39,782 nucleotides of DNA from Glomus cerebriforme (GCA_003550305.1 QKYT01000269.1:1-39782), one strand, 5' to 3'. Positions 12,501-22,938 are shown, counted from the first letter of the stretch. Notes: a model not told the origin generated them from the sequence alone. Numbers and translations are program-made.

Positions 12501-15426
12501 AAATTTAAGATAGACATGATTCTTTCAACTGGATTTTTTCATGAATGATCAGATGGTGTACGCACAGCCACTAAATAATCTAAGTCTAACGCTAAAAATA
12601 AACTAATAAGTGCTAATTGTGTTTTAATAAATCTTACTTGATGATCCGGTCCACCATCTGTATATAGAAATAGATAAGGTTTATCTGTTTTATCTACTAT
12701 TTCATAAAGTTCTGCAGAATGTCTAGCAGCACTTGATGGTTCAAATATTGGATCCTTTAAGCCTACATGAACATTACCACGATAAAATGATTCATCTATC
12801 AATTTTGGTATTTCGGCATGCATTATAACGCTTGGAATAAGACCACATTTAGTAAAATCATGATCAGTGACAACAAATGTTGTTCCTTTAGCTACAATTA
12901 CTGATTTACCTCATTCTACAGCAGCCACTGGATGATTTGGCTCTCCAACTTTGCAACGATGTTTATCATCCAAGAAAATCAAATTTGAATACTCTCTATA
13001 TTTAACTGCCATTTCTTTTTCATATCGAAATAATGCTGATGCATAATGAAGATTGGGATGATCAACTCGTAATTAACGTGCTTGAACCATGTATTTAATA
13101 TTTAACCTTCCGGTATAATACTCAGATACTTTTACAGTTTCATTGTTAGGACTAAACTGCATTTGTAATCATTGTTTTGATGGAATTGGAGTATCAGATG
13201 GGCAAATTTTTGCAACTTGAGCAACCAAATCTCGTACTGATATAGCATGTGATAAATGTACAACTGTTCCATGTCATCTATCATCAACTGCTGCACGTTC
13301 TTCTAAATATTGTTCAACATACTTCCAAAATTCAGTATAATGTTCAGGTCTACCTTTATTGAAGCTACATAAATCAACTATTATTTTGTCATCTCCACTA
13401 ATAAGTAATTGCTTTACGCGTAATATTATTTGCTTTTCTGACATATTAGTAGCTGAGCTGGAATCACCGGTTAGTTCTTGATATAAAGCACGTGCCTGAT
13501 GATGTTTGGTTGGAATACCTAAAATTAAGTCAGCTTTGTATTTAAATTGTGTACGCATAAATCATGTATGGTAAATTGGCATTTCACTTTTTAACCGGTT
13601 ACTAATTGCATAGGATTTGCTTGTGATTTCTTCTTCATCTAGACTTTCATCAACACGCCACAAAAAGCATGCATGAAATGCATTATTACCAGATGAATAT
13701 CAAAAAATACCAAATTTTTGACAGATATTTTCGGGTAAGTTGTGAATAAATGTGTATTTTTTACTAAGTAATATATTTAAAGCAATAATTAGTATATTAA
13801 TATTAATAAATTTTAAATTAACATACAGTTCTCATGTTATTTACCTTAATTCCGGAGGTACAAATAGTTCAATATCTAATACTTTCCAGAAAGGTAAAGT
13901 AGATAGTTTATTATTTAAACTTTCATATTTAAGTTTAGTATGAGAGTTAGAAAAAACCCAGATTCCATAATAAATCTTTACATTAATTGAATCATCTATT
14001 GATCTAACTGGAATTTCTAGTTGATGATTCTCGCCAATTTTGATATTTTGTGTACGTAAATATGTGGAATATTCATTCAAACATTTGGAAAATCTTTCTA
14101 CAATAGGATAAATCCAAATAAATTGAGAGCTATCTATTCATAGCGCATTTAAATGTCCATAAAGTAAATTTGCATGTCGATCCAAACAATCATAATCAAA
14201 TTTTGGCCTAGCGTTTTTATAGCTTGACGGGTCTGATCTATTAAAGAATTCTTCTAACTCTTTAGGAAGGTGTATTGCTCTTCCTTTCATTTTTTCAATA
14301 CCACATATATCCACATACCATATAGAATGTAACAAATCGTTTATAAAAGTTTTTCCCATTGAATCTACAGCAAGCCTTCCTTTCCAGCCTCCACCATTAT
14401 TTTTTATCCATGTTACTAAATCCTGATACAATAAATCCTTTTTATTTGGCTTTTTTGGTAATTTGAAGGAAGGTAGAGCTAGTTGAGTAGCATTAGAAAC
14501 AAGCACTTTAAATGCATTGTTTTCTTTTTGTAAAGGTGGTTGGTAGTCTTCTGGAATTTGTAATTCAAATAAAATAAAATTCCCAAAGACTTGTAAAATT
14601 TCGTTAAGCTCACACTAAATATTAACATTAACAAATTCTCCTTTTAACGAACTTCCAACTTTTGCTTTTAATAAAAAATCAAGGTAATCTTTATTAATAA
14701 AAACTTCTGGTGAAATTTTTCCAGTAGCCAGTAATCAGAAAAAATTATACAATGAAATATTTTCAGTGACGGGATGGATTTGCCATTTAAGTACTTCTTT
14801 TCTATCACTTAATATAACTTTTATGCTTACAGAAGGCATTTTATATATAAACTAAACTATACAGTATATCGTTAGTAGGTTTTACTAAAAATCATTAAAA
14901 AAGTCTCGCTAAAAAAAGGATTGTTAAAAAAAAGATCGGTTGTTAAAAAAAGATTATTTCTGCCCAATAATAATTAAGGGGTAAGATTTGGATCACTGGG
15001 TAGAAAAAATTTATTGCCGGATGGAAAAAATTTATCGCCGGGTAAAAAAATTTTATCACCAGTTGAAAAAAATTTATCGCCGGGTGGAAAAAATTTATCA
15101 AAAAAATATAAATTTTTTGGCCGGGTCGCCGGGTGGGTAAAAAAATTTATTTACCAAACCAGCCAATCATCTTTTAGATATTGCCTAAATTTTTTTTCAA
15201 AATAATTTTTTTTCCCGGGCGGCCTGGTCAAATTTTGTTAACTATTTTGATGAGAAACTAACTATTTTATTTATTTGACCTTACTAACATTATTTTAGAA
15301 ATTTTATATCTAAAACAACAAAAATCATTTGTCGTTGATTTATATCAATAAAAATTAAACCAAATAATAGACGTAGAAAAAAAATTAGATAATGAAATTA
15401 ATAAATGGCAAACATATAGAAAATAA
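9587..15426 (+). CDS. Two exons of an unidentified gene flanking the 5.6-kb transposon
   Basis: A 31-nt exon (9587-9617) follows a GTTTAG acceptor and ends at a GTATAAAT donor. Exon 15299-15426 follows ACTAACATTATTTTAG, which has a good branch-point word (CTAAC). Joined, the frame is continuous (VNNTIKNKNKE, then ILYLKQQKSFVVDLYQ) and ends with INKWQTYRK and TAA. One internal TAA at 15349-15351 may be a CAA-to-TAA change. The whole element 9668-15280 therefore sits in what would otherwise be an intron of about 70 bp. The C-terminal part predicts a Lys/Glu-rich helix. Family unknown; the 5' exons are not resolved. Confidence 0.45.
9668..9698 (+). repeat. Left terminal inverted repeat of the 5.6-kb transposon
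   Basis: 31 bp that matches 15250-15280 in inverted orientation with one transition. Confidence 0.85.
9813..10423 (+). pseudogene. RNase H domain of LINE ORF2, fragment
   Basis: The translation contains the RNase H signature: YTDGS (first Asp), STRSEAMAIFTAL (catalytic Glu region), TIFTDSQ (second Asp) and, after two stops, a segment YNDATDALAKEG carrying the last Asp. This is the ribonuclease H domain found at the end of many fungal LINE polyproteins, which removes RNA from the RNA-cDNA hybrid. The frame is open from the left target repeat onward, so the start is lost by 5' truncation. In-frame stops are TGA at about 10178-10180 and a TAA in RRI-KIPN. It ends at TAA 10421-10423. Confidence 0.75.
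10388..10750 (-). CDS. Antisense 120-aa open frame over the LINE 3' end
   Basis: An ATG-to-TAA frame antisense to the LINE 3' region begins MDEPRSFRTARYEWEKSLNI and continues with a Ser/Arg/Pro-rich basic stretch (RSQTSSRSGQRT). It has ordinary-looking composition and four TGG tryptophans and no internal stop, whereas most other element frames here are broken. It could be a chance frame in a GC-richer 3' UTR, or a small protein made from an antisense promoter. No domain recognised. Confidence 0.25.
   Translation of the reverse strand: MDEPRSFRTARYEWEKSLNISQRSKKPARHSKRSQTSSRSGQRTCSPPPATIPLQPVYASSLWFIWVSSNFLHSGSWANHRSVNLHNNPNIDFSHFISTLDSNLILHPLLSHYQSSKLIR
11116..14839 (-). pseudogene. DDE-like transposase of unassigned superfamily
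   Basis: Begins MPSVSIKVILSDRKEVLKWQ and ends in a Lys-rich tail with TAA. An intron (13764-13844; GTAAAT...CTTAG) joins FVPPELR to KKYTFIHNLPE in frame. Candidate catalytic acidic residues are Asp in FLDDKH (about 12980), Asp in LYTDGGPDH (about 12660) and Glu in NPVERIMS (about 12525), an RNase H-like D-D-E arrangement. Zn-binding-like Cys pairs follow: KKCGDNDCDIC, TCMDCDKSRC, FNCGSP...YCETC. An acidic Glu-rich stretch lies near 11500. Eight in-frame TGAs fall where Trp fits (14735, 14138, 13700, 13562, 13274, 13169, 12911, 12539), beside about eleven TGG. Other breaks are TAG 14615, TAA 13073, an unresolved TAA pair at 12117-12123 and a frameshift near 11250. Similar long proteins are repeated in Rhizophagus. 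It is the only candidate transposase of the surrounding element. Confidence 0.65.
14995..15105 (+). repeat. Subterminal minisatellite of about 23 bp
   Basis: Four to five units of the form GCCGGGTGGAAAAAATTTAT, slightly varied. They lie between the DDE-like gene start and the right terminal repeat, with related CCGGGCGG words at both ends of the element, and could be transposase binding sites. The open frame across it is a by-product. Confidence 0.6.
15250..15280 (-). repeat. Right terminal inverted repeat of the 5.6-kb transposon
   Basis: 31 bp that matches 9668-9698 in inverted orientation. The following TTACTAAC is both the presumed target duplication and the intron branch point. Confidence 0.85.
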
Positions 15427-15719
15427 ATAAATTTAAATTTCTTTTAATTAATTTTTGTTCAGTTTTATTTGAATAAATAAATAAAGCATTACATTTTAAT
15501 ATCTTTACTTTTTTTATTTACTAATTTGGTACTTGTTTGCTACTATTTTTTTTTAAAATAGCATCCAAGCTGTACGATATAGATGTCAGTACCAATTCAC
15601 AGCCCAAAAAAAATAGTGGACTTTATTTAACATTCTATACCTAAGGACTAATATTTCTTTTATTTATATTTATAATTACCAAGCTATTGACATTAATGCC
15701 TGATAGATGATAAGTTATA
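15427..15719. other. AT-rich stretch, nothing recognised
   Basis: No gene or repeat that I can support. Confidence 0.4.
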
Positions 15720-15888
15720 AACTCGTCTTCGGGTGTGCCTCATCACTAAAAAAGTAAATATACTTAATATAAATCTAAAAAATCAAAATATTTTTAATAA
15801 TTACCTGATCTATTCCAGAATCTAATTCAGAAGAGGTGATAATACCTCTCCCCTGTATATAACTATCTTTCTCCTCTCCTTGTGCCAT
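15720..15888 (-). CDS. Small two-exon frame, function unknown
   Basis: Exon 1 (15888-15805) encodes MAQGEEKDSYIQGRGIITSS and then ELDSGIDQ, ending at a GTAATT donor. An exon after about 70 bp (acceptor either TTTTTTAG or GATGAG) reads AHPKTSL before TAA. The Ser/Glu-rich N-terminus resembles the start of a repeated Glomeromycotina hypothetical protein as I remember it. The TAA could be a decayed Gln codon, since the frame beyond it (LIIYQALMSIAW) is open. Low certainty. Confidence 0.3.
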
Positions 15889-16360
15889 TGTGCTAATTGT
15901 AAAAGTTCTAAAAGATATTAATTATATATTAAGTTATATTTATCAGTTTACTATATTATTGTTTGTTTATTTACTTACATTATAATTTCTAACTAAATTT
16001 TTTCATTTCTGCTCGCATTAGCGAGCAGTATATGTTCTATTATATTTTCTATAAATTTTTTGAGAAATACTTCACCAAAACTCAGTTTTATTGCCTTTAT
16101 ATCTTATGTGATATTCATCATTTCTCCTCCTTCTTTCTGAAACTAAAAGATCAGTTTTAGGATCATTTCAAATAATTCTTGAGGGCATTTTTACAGGATC
16201 CCGAACAATCTATGTATAGGTCAGATAAAAATTTCAAATTTACTATGATCAATAAGTAAACTATTTTCAACTCTGCTAAGCAAACTCTCATTATGATTTA
16301 AGAAAATTTGGCTCTGCTAAGCAAACTGTTTTGTGACATATATATTAAGTAAAATTTGTA
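15889..16360. other. AT-rich stretch with a strong small hairpin
   Basis: Mostly featureless. It includes the perfect inverted repeat CTGCTCGC-ATTA-GCGAGCAG at 16009-16028, unusually GC-rich for this DNA, and two copies of CTCTGCTAAGCAAACT near 16274 and 16311. Confidence 0.4.
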
Positions 16361-16925
16361 GTTTCTCTATATTAAACTCAAAATTGGCATTTAAAACCTA
16401 CTTTATGAGATTAAGTAAAGTTGTAGAATAAATAAAATTATACATAATACTCATATTTTAAAAGTATATAACAGATAGTTAAGACTCACAATTAACTTTT
16501 GTACTCTGATTTTGCATTTTTAACAGTTTCTCTATATTAAACTCAAAATTGGCATTCAAACCCTATTTTTTGAGATTAAGTAAAGTTGTAAAGCAAATAA
16601 ATTACACGTAATACTCAAATTTCAAAAGTATATAATGAATAGTTAGGGTTCACAATTAACTTTCATACTCTGATTTTGCATTTTTAACAGTTTCTCTATA
16701 TTAAACTCAAAATCGGCATTTAAAATCTACTTTTGAAATTAAGTAAAGTTGTAAAGCAAATAAAATTACACATAATACTCAAATTTTAAAAGTATATAAC
16801 AGATAGTTAAGACTCATGATTAACTTTTGTATTCTGTCTGATTTTGCATTTTAGCAGTTTCTTTATATAATTAAAGTTGTAGAGCAAACAAAATTGCATA
16901 TAATATTCAAATTTTAAAAGTATAC
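16361..16925 (+). repeat. 165-bp tandem repeat, about 3.4 units
   Basis: Units start at GTTTCTCTATATTAAACTCA at 16361, 16526 and 16690, and a shortened one at 16857, giving periods of 165, 164 and 167 bp. Units differ mainly by transitions. No coding frame. Confidence 0.85.
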
Positions 16926-18226
16926 AACAGTTAAAAAATGTCAAATTTTACTATAAAAAAACATCAAAAATTGTAAAAAAGTTACTAAGTAAAATAGATG
17001 CAACTTTTAATGAATAATGCAGAAATGGTATTGTAAAAACAAAAATTTGGAAAAAGAAAAAACACTTATTTTTCCTCCCTCCCATCCCCCTTTTCAACTT
17101 CTATATATCATTTTTGGTATTATGCAAATGCATATACATTTTAGACTTTGTCATGTAAAAGTTTATTATATGATCATGTATAATTTTATTGCATGATCAC
17201 GTATAAAAATATATTAATTTTTGTTACACTGTCACATATAAAAATAGATTAGATTTTGTTACACTGTCATGTATTAAATTTACATATTAATTTTGTTTAC
17301 GTGTCTTTAATTTTAAGGAGTATATTTTTAAAATATTTAACATCATATAACATATTCCATATATTTCAAAATAAGTTTCTGCTATGCAAATATATTATTG
17401 AGTCAAATTTATATGTCCTGTTACGCATATAAAATACTGACTATTTTAAAATTAACCTTTTAAATAAGCAAAAAAAAATCTCACTAGGGGTAAAAATTTT
17501 CTATATTCAATAAGTGAATTCAAATTCTACTTATTCATATATTATTTGAAAGTTTTATTTTTACAATTATTGAAAAAAAAATTTTTTAAAATATATAAAG
17601 AAAAATTTAAAGGTTAAAAGTCTCAAAAATATGAAAATTGAAAAATTAGATGATGGAAAATACTTTCCTTTATAAATAACTTTTAAATAATTTTTTCCAT
17701 TGTTGTTTAATCGAAATATTGATTTGATATTTTTTGAAAAAACTTAAACTTATGAATACATAAGAACTCTTTGTGATCAAAATTCTTGTATTCCTTAAAA
17801 TAATTCAAGCATCATATTATTATAAAATTAGATCAATTAATACAATTGTATAAATATGTATTACACAATTTAATAATCAAACAATTGATCATCAAGATAA
17901 TAACAAATCATCATCTCAGTGATAAATATAAATTATTATAAAAAATATTGATACAATTTGGTAAGAAATTAATAGAAAATCTTAACACAAGTTTGACAAA
18001 AATTTATTACAAATTGGTTAAAAATTATAAAGAACAATGTAAATTATCAACACAATTTCAATATAAATTTTAATCTGAATATAGGGTGTGTTATTTAGTC
18101 ATTGTATTAAAATTTTGTGTAGTCGTTCACTTTTGTTTTATTATATTATTTAATAATTACAAAATATAATGAATTATAAAAAAATTATTTCAATATCATT
18201 AAACATTAATATACTCATTAATTGAA
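16926..18226. other. AT-rich stretch downstream of the hAT gene
   Basis: Contains short diverged repeats of ATGATCATGTATAA and TTTTGTTACACTGTCA (17160-17280). The lower edge of the hAT element should lie here (for example AGGGTGTGTTATTTAG near 18084), but I could not pair it with an inverted copy. Confidence 0.35.
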
Positions 18227-19253
18227 TTATTTAGATTCTGAAAAAATCCTACCAATTATACGCCAATTTCTCTTGCAAAATACCAAGTGTTCAAAGATGA
18301 AAGGTAATAAACTTGTACATCTAACAGTCATTACATTCCTAGCATCAGAGAATAATCATTTGCTGGCTGCAAACATTACTGGAATTGCCAAATATTTTTT
18401 TGCTAACTCAGATAGAATTGGAAAATTTAATACTTGGGAATTCCACCACTTAAAAGTACAAATGTTTATATCAGTCTTTTCAATCATCAATTATCATGTG
18501 ATACTTGTTGAATCATACTTAATTCTTACTTTTTTTTATTATAAATTTCTTTTAAAAGATCCCTTGTTTGAATTTTTTGCAATTAATCTGCAAAATTTAA
18601 AGATTTGCACCTTAGATCCAATAAGGTAGCTATCATTCCATCTTAAAGTACATTTTAATAATGCTATATATAAAGTTAGTTTAACATTCTTAATTAAATC
18701 CTTACAGTCTTATAGTGTATTTATTAAAATTTTACATCATTTTGGATGATCATCAACCTCATTATCATTATTAGGATTCTCAATACTGACATCATCATCA
18801 AAGACTATAGTAAAATTAGCAAGATCAATATCTTCAGGTTTCAAATTATAAGCACTATAAACTTCTTTCTTAATTTCTGTAATTGCATCATTCATAAAAC
18901 TTATCATTGCATATTTACTTTCTTCAAGAAGTTTAGTTTCTGATGCAAAAGGTTCAAGTACATCGATTAGCTGCTTAATCACTACCTATTCATCTTCATT
19001 AAGATTAATTTTATTTAATCTTCTTTTATCTTTTCTTGTTATAGGATTTGGATCTCTTAACATGGTCATTACTATTATATCAATATAATTACAAATTTTT
19101 ACCAATCGTACTTAGGAACTATAGGATGAGTTTTAGCGAGTATTCATGTCAGAAATAATTTGGAGATAGTGATCATTATCACTTGAATTCTGAAATTAAT
19201 AAATCAATAAGATAAAATTAATAAAATCTTAAAATTAAATAAAATTAAATTTA

Positions 19254-19273
19254 TCACCCTTTCAAATTAGTGC
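19254..19273 (+). repeat. Left terminal inverted repeat of the Tc1/mariner element
   Basis: 20 bp that pairs with 22636-22656; one transition and a one-base difference in the T run. Confidence 0.8.
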
Positions 19274-19298
19274 GACTTTGCGATTTTCAAAGTGTGTT

Positions 19299-19360
19299 AT
19301 CATGTGAAAATCGATTTTCAATTTCACATGATGATCAACAAATCATTAGCCAATGATTTG
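19299..19360. promoter_or_regulatory. Twin palindromes beside the left end of the Tc1/mariner element
   Basis: Two perfect inverted repeats lie between the terminal repeat and the SAM gene: ATCATGTGAAA...TTTCACATGAT (19299-19332) and CAAATCATT-AGCC-AATGATTTG (19339-19360). They could bind transposase or act in the promoter. Function is inferred only. Confidence 0.45.
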
Positions 19361-19430
19361 TAAGATTACACAAAATTAATAAAATTAATAAAATTAAATT
19401 TTCGCGTAAAAATTTGTCACGTAAAAAAAA

Positions 19431-21085
19431 ATGGTAAAAGCGTATAAGATTGGAACTTGTTTTGGATGTCAAAAATGTCTTTATTGTGAAATAGATTTAA
19501 AAGTAGAGATATGCAATTGTAAAAAAACAGCTAAACCATCTAGAAAAAACTGAACTGAACTTGTTAAAAATGCATTTTCAAGAGTCTTCAATCCTACTAC
19601 TAATCCTAAACAATTTGACTTTATGAAAATTAAAAATGAAAGCTTTGTTTATGGATATGATTTATCAAAAAGCTTTCAATTTTTATTTTGTACAACATGC
19701 AATAGTTCTTATCAACGTTTAGCTAATAAAAAAAAAAAATCTAATAACTCTTCACAAAAAATTTATACATCAAAATGTGTATCACAATCAGCGGAAGAAA
19801 TAGGAATAATTGATCTTGAGGCTACTTCTTCTGAAATCTCACATAAAACTACTACATTGAATGCTTCAATATTTCACAATAGATTTAAACATTCTAGTAA
19901 TTCAGAAACTGATGAAGATAATACAGAATTAGAAATAGAAATTAATTATAAACTTTCTATCAAACAAGCAGATGGTACTTTACTTCTAGCTAAAAACTAT
20001 TCAGTTACAATCACTGAATTAGACAAATTTTTACTTGCAATCCAAAATAATATTACATCTCTTCTTCAATATGAAGAAATTGATGCTAATGATTATAATG
20101 TTTCTTTCAAATCAGAAAAAGCTCAGAGGGCTGGTACATTATTAGTGAATGTACGTGATTTTGAGAATTTTAAATCAGAGTATATCAAACTTATTGCAAC
20201 AAAAAAGGTTATGCTTATTTTTATTACTATGAAGAAAAAAGAAAAAATAGTTGATACTAAACGAAAGAAAAAGGTAATTTTAAGGTATTATTATTTATTA
20301 TATTTTTCAAAAAAAATTAATTATATATTATTTTTATTAGGCATCTAATAATTCAGATGATGATGAAGTTTGTGATAATGAATCAATTCCAAATATTCGT
20401 AATAAAAACAAAGTTCCTAAAATATCAGATATTTCTTTGCTTGATCAAAGAATCGCAAAAAATGTTACAGAATTACAAAAGGAGACTTAGTGTTCTATAC
20501 ATAATAGGCATTGTCTGAAAGATTGTGAACCTCATGTTGAAATAAGTAATATGATATTTTCAACTTGGGTAATGGAATGGTTAGTTGTTTGTATAATTAA
20601 TTTTAAAAATATTATTATTTTAATTTTTTAACATTAATGTTTAAATATTTTAGCTCAATGGTCTTGCAACAGTTAAAGATCCGCTAACACATCCTTTATT
20701 TGCATATACAAAAAATAGATCTCAACCTGCTTTACCACCTCAAATTTCTAATGACTTACAAAATTCCATTAACTCGTTGTTTTCTAATATGCTTCAGGCA
20801 TTAATTGCTCCTCAAATTTTTCAACAACAACAATTATCACAACAACCACTATTACAATCATCTTTAACTCAACAATCTTTACCTTTAATGATTGAATTTT
20901 TACAACAAATAGATGAAGCAGAAGGAACAGGTGATTACTTCGTTAAATTTTTAGAAGGATTTGAAAAACAAAGAGTTAAAGTTAAACATTTATATAAATT
21001 GAATGATATGCAGTTCAAAGATTGTGGGGTGATGACTATTGGAGATATTGAAACCATTAGAGAAGCTGCGAAAAAATATAAATAA
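19431..21085 (+). CDS. Zinc-ribbon plus SAM-domain protein, passenger of the Tc1/mariner element
   Basis: Three exons: 19431-20273, 20341-20583 and 20654-21085, all phase-0 joins with GT...AG introns of 67 and 70 bp, about 505 aa. Residues 10-30 hold closely spaced Cys (CFGCQKCLYCE, ICNCKK), a likely zinc ribbon. FCTTCNSSYQRL recurs in related Glomeromycotina proteins. The last 60 or so residues (FLQQIDEAEGTGDYFVKFLE to AAKKYK) look like a SAM-type five-helix domain used for protein-protein contacts. A Gln-rich linker precedes it. Two in-frame stops: TGA at 19551 (KN-TELVKNAFSRVFNP, where Trp fits) and TAG at 20488 (KET-CSIHNRHC). A function in transposition or in host chromatin is possible but not shown. 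Confidence 0.65.
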
Positions 21086-21202
21086 TATAGTTGTATTATT
21101 TACTAATAAATTGTATAAATTTCTCATATTTTACGTTAATAAATTGAATTTTGGTTATGAAATTTTAATTTTATTTTATTTTATAAAAAAATTATATTTT
21201 TA

Positions 21203-22397
21203 TTAAAAATATTCCGATCTTCTAAAATAACCCTCTGCCATTTGAGGTGTAATTTGGGAACAAGCTACAAGTAAAGGATAAATGGGATTATAACTAATAT
21301 CTACAAAATATCTATTTCTTTGTAAAAATTGTTTGATTGTAGAAAAAGCAGTCTCAAAAGGATTTAAATCTGGCGAATAAGGAGGTAAAAATTCAACTTT
21401 CACACCAAATGCATCTAAATAGTCAAGAAGTTCTTGATCATGATGTATTTTAGCATTATCAAGAACTAAAACACTATTGGTAGATGGAAACGGATTCATT
21501 TGAGGCAACTATAAATTAATAATAATTGTTAATAAATAATTTGTATCACTTGTTGTTATATTATAAACAAATATATATACCACTTGAGATATTACAAATT
21601 CCTTAAACCTTTGTTTTGTACAACTCCCTTCTATAATATCTATAGCAATTATACCTTTTTTTGTTAATGCAGGTAAAAGAGTATACCTTTTCCTTCGAAT
21701 AAAACCCACCTTTTTGACTGCTTTTGAATTAACTTCAGAATAACCATAAAAACGCGTTAAAGTACGTTCATCTTTGATGATTCATCTATAAATACTAATT
21801 GATCAATTCTATAACGACCTATAAATGCAATAAATGCACTTCTCAACAATTCATTTCTCTCAGAAGCAGCTTTATGCAACTAAACAATAGTGAATTGATT
21901 TAGTTATTATTATTCTGCTAATTTAAAATAAATATAAAAAATGCCTTTCGGCATGTAGTAGTATCATACCTTTTTGCGCGTAATACCACAATAAGCCAAT
22001 GATCTCCATAAAGTTGAAATAGAAACACGTTTTCCAGTTTGTGCTTGCATTTCCTCAATATATTCGTCAAGATAATAATCAACATGCTCATGAACAATTT
22101 CACGTAATACCTAATATACATAAATTATAACATAAATTTACTATAAATAAGTGTTTAGTATACCTCTCAATTTCAAATTATACTTACATTCATGTCACTT
22201 CTACTAAAAACTTTTTTTCTTCCTGGTATAAGTTTCCATAGATTTACTACACAACCCCACTTTGCATATATATAAATAACATTCTTAATTAATATTTCTC
22301 CGATATAAAGTAGACTAGCTATTAATTTTTTTGAATATCCATTACTGTGTAAAAGTATTATGTGTCATTTGAGATCTTCAGCTAAAGTTTTAGCCAT
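21203..22397 (-). pseudogene. Tc1/mariner (DDE_3) transposase, one frameshift
   Basis: Four exons (22397-22188, 22110-21970, 21879-21581, 21508-21203), with introns of 77, 90 and 72 bp, all phase consistent, about 318 aa. N-terminal helix-turn-helix (HSNGYSKKLIASLLYIGE), then REIVHEHVDYYLDEYIEEMQ. The catalytic core has Asp in QLVFIDES, Asp in LVLDNAKIHHD and Glu in LPPYSPDLNPFETAFS. Exon 3 is 299 nt; one base is missing near 21775 between FIDES and KDERTLTRFYGY, and restoring one base makes it 300. TGA at 22365-22367 is in LAEDLK-HIILL, where the family has Trp (DLKW). No TAA or TAG interrupts it. It ends in TAA. Confidence 0.85.
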
Positions 22398-22635
22398 TAT
22401 AACTACAATAAAAATAATTAGAAAGAAATCTTCAGAAAACAAGAGTTGAAAACCAGTTATTATTTGGTAAGTATTATACTTGAAACTTTATAGACACGTA
22501 TTTTACTGTAAAAGCTTTGCGAAATCACTAAGCAATTATTAGAAATCAGAGTTGGTAAAAGATTTTATTAGAAGGATTCGTTAGAAATTGGGAAATCTAA
22601 TTAGATTTTTACGTGATTACGCAATTAGGATGGGT

Positions 22636-22656
22636 GCACTAATTTGAAAAGGGCGA
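22636..22656 (-). repeat. Right terminal inverted repeat of the Tc1/mariner element
   Basis: 21 bp that pairs with 19254-19273; followed by the TA duplication. Confidence 0.8.
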
Positions 22657-22848
22657 TAATAAATAATAATTAATTATTAAATTTTTACCTCATTCTGGTT
22701 TACATTCTTCATAGTTTTTTGAACTTTAACTAGCCTTTCACTTTGTTTTAGTATAGTAAAAAAATTAATTAAGCGTTTTGCTCTTGCAACTAATCTTTTA
22801 GCAGGAAGAAGCCCTTTCTTACTACAAGTTGTAGGATGTAGATAGCAC

Positions 22849-22938
22849 AACCACCCTAGCGTCGTCACCAAAAAATGGTAGCCAGTTTTGATCTGCCAGG
22901 TAACATGTGATTTTGAATAGCAACTTTAGGTATTTTCA
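22849..22938 (+). repeat. Left terminal inverted repeat of the SWIM element
   Basis: 90 bp starting AACCACCCTAGCGTCGTCAC. It matches 24266-24355 inverted at about 78 of 90 positions; every mismatch I counted is a transition. Confidence 0.85.

Larger units (their letters stand above)
9668..15280 (-). mobile_element. 5.6-kb DNA transposon with 31-bp inverted repeats and a DDE-like gene
   Basis: The terminal inverted repeats match at 30 of 31 bases (GGYCAAATAAATAAAATAGT and on to TTAGTTTCTCAT); the only difference is a C/T transition. Flanks TTATTA (9662-9667) and TTACTA (15281-15286) fit a 6-bp target duplication with one transition. Inside are a broken DDE-like gene on the minus strand (11116-14839), a 5'-truncated LINE (about 9812-10948) and subterminal GC-rich words (CGGGCGGGT on the left, CCCGGGCGGCC on the right). 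I cannot assign a named superfamily from sequence alone. Confidence 0.75.
19254..22656. mobile_element. 3.4-kb Tc1/mariner element carrying a passenger gene
   Basis: Terminal inverted repeats TCACCCTTTCAAATTAGTGC (left) and TCGCCCTTTTCAAATTAGTG (right, read inward) are flanked by TA on both sides (19252-19253, 22657-22658), the Tc1/mariner target duplication. Between them are only two genes, convergent and tail to tail: the SAM-domain gene (+, 19431-21085) and the transposase (-, 22397-21203), 117 bp apart. Each start codon lies 150-260 bp from its terminal repeat. The element sits in the intron of the hAT gene; removing it leaves a normal 94-bp intron with intact GTAAAA and TTTCAG ends and matching phase. 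Confidence 0.8.

Noticed and set aside
15014..15205. Lys/Ser/Pro repeat peptide
   Set aside because: Translation of the subterminal minisatellite; no start context or conservation evidence.
18222..18629. 135-codon plus-strand open frame
   Set aside because: It lies antisense to the hATC dimerisation region of the hAT transposase, which explains the sequence better.
21918..22121. Minus-strand hydrophobic frame
   Set aside because: Out-of-frame reading of mariner exon 2 and its intron.
22677..22871. Independent small minus-strand gene
   Set aside because: It is the hAT exon GLLPAKRLVARAKRLINFF; the ATG-side residues come from the inserted element's terminal repeat.
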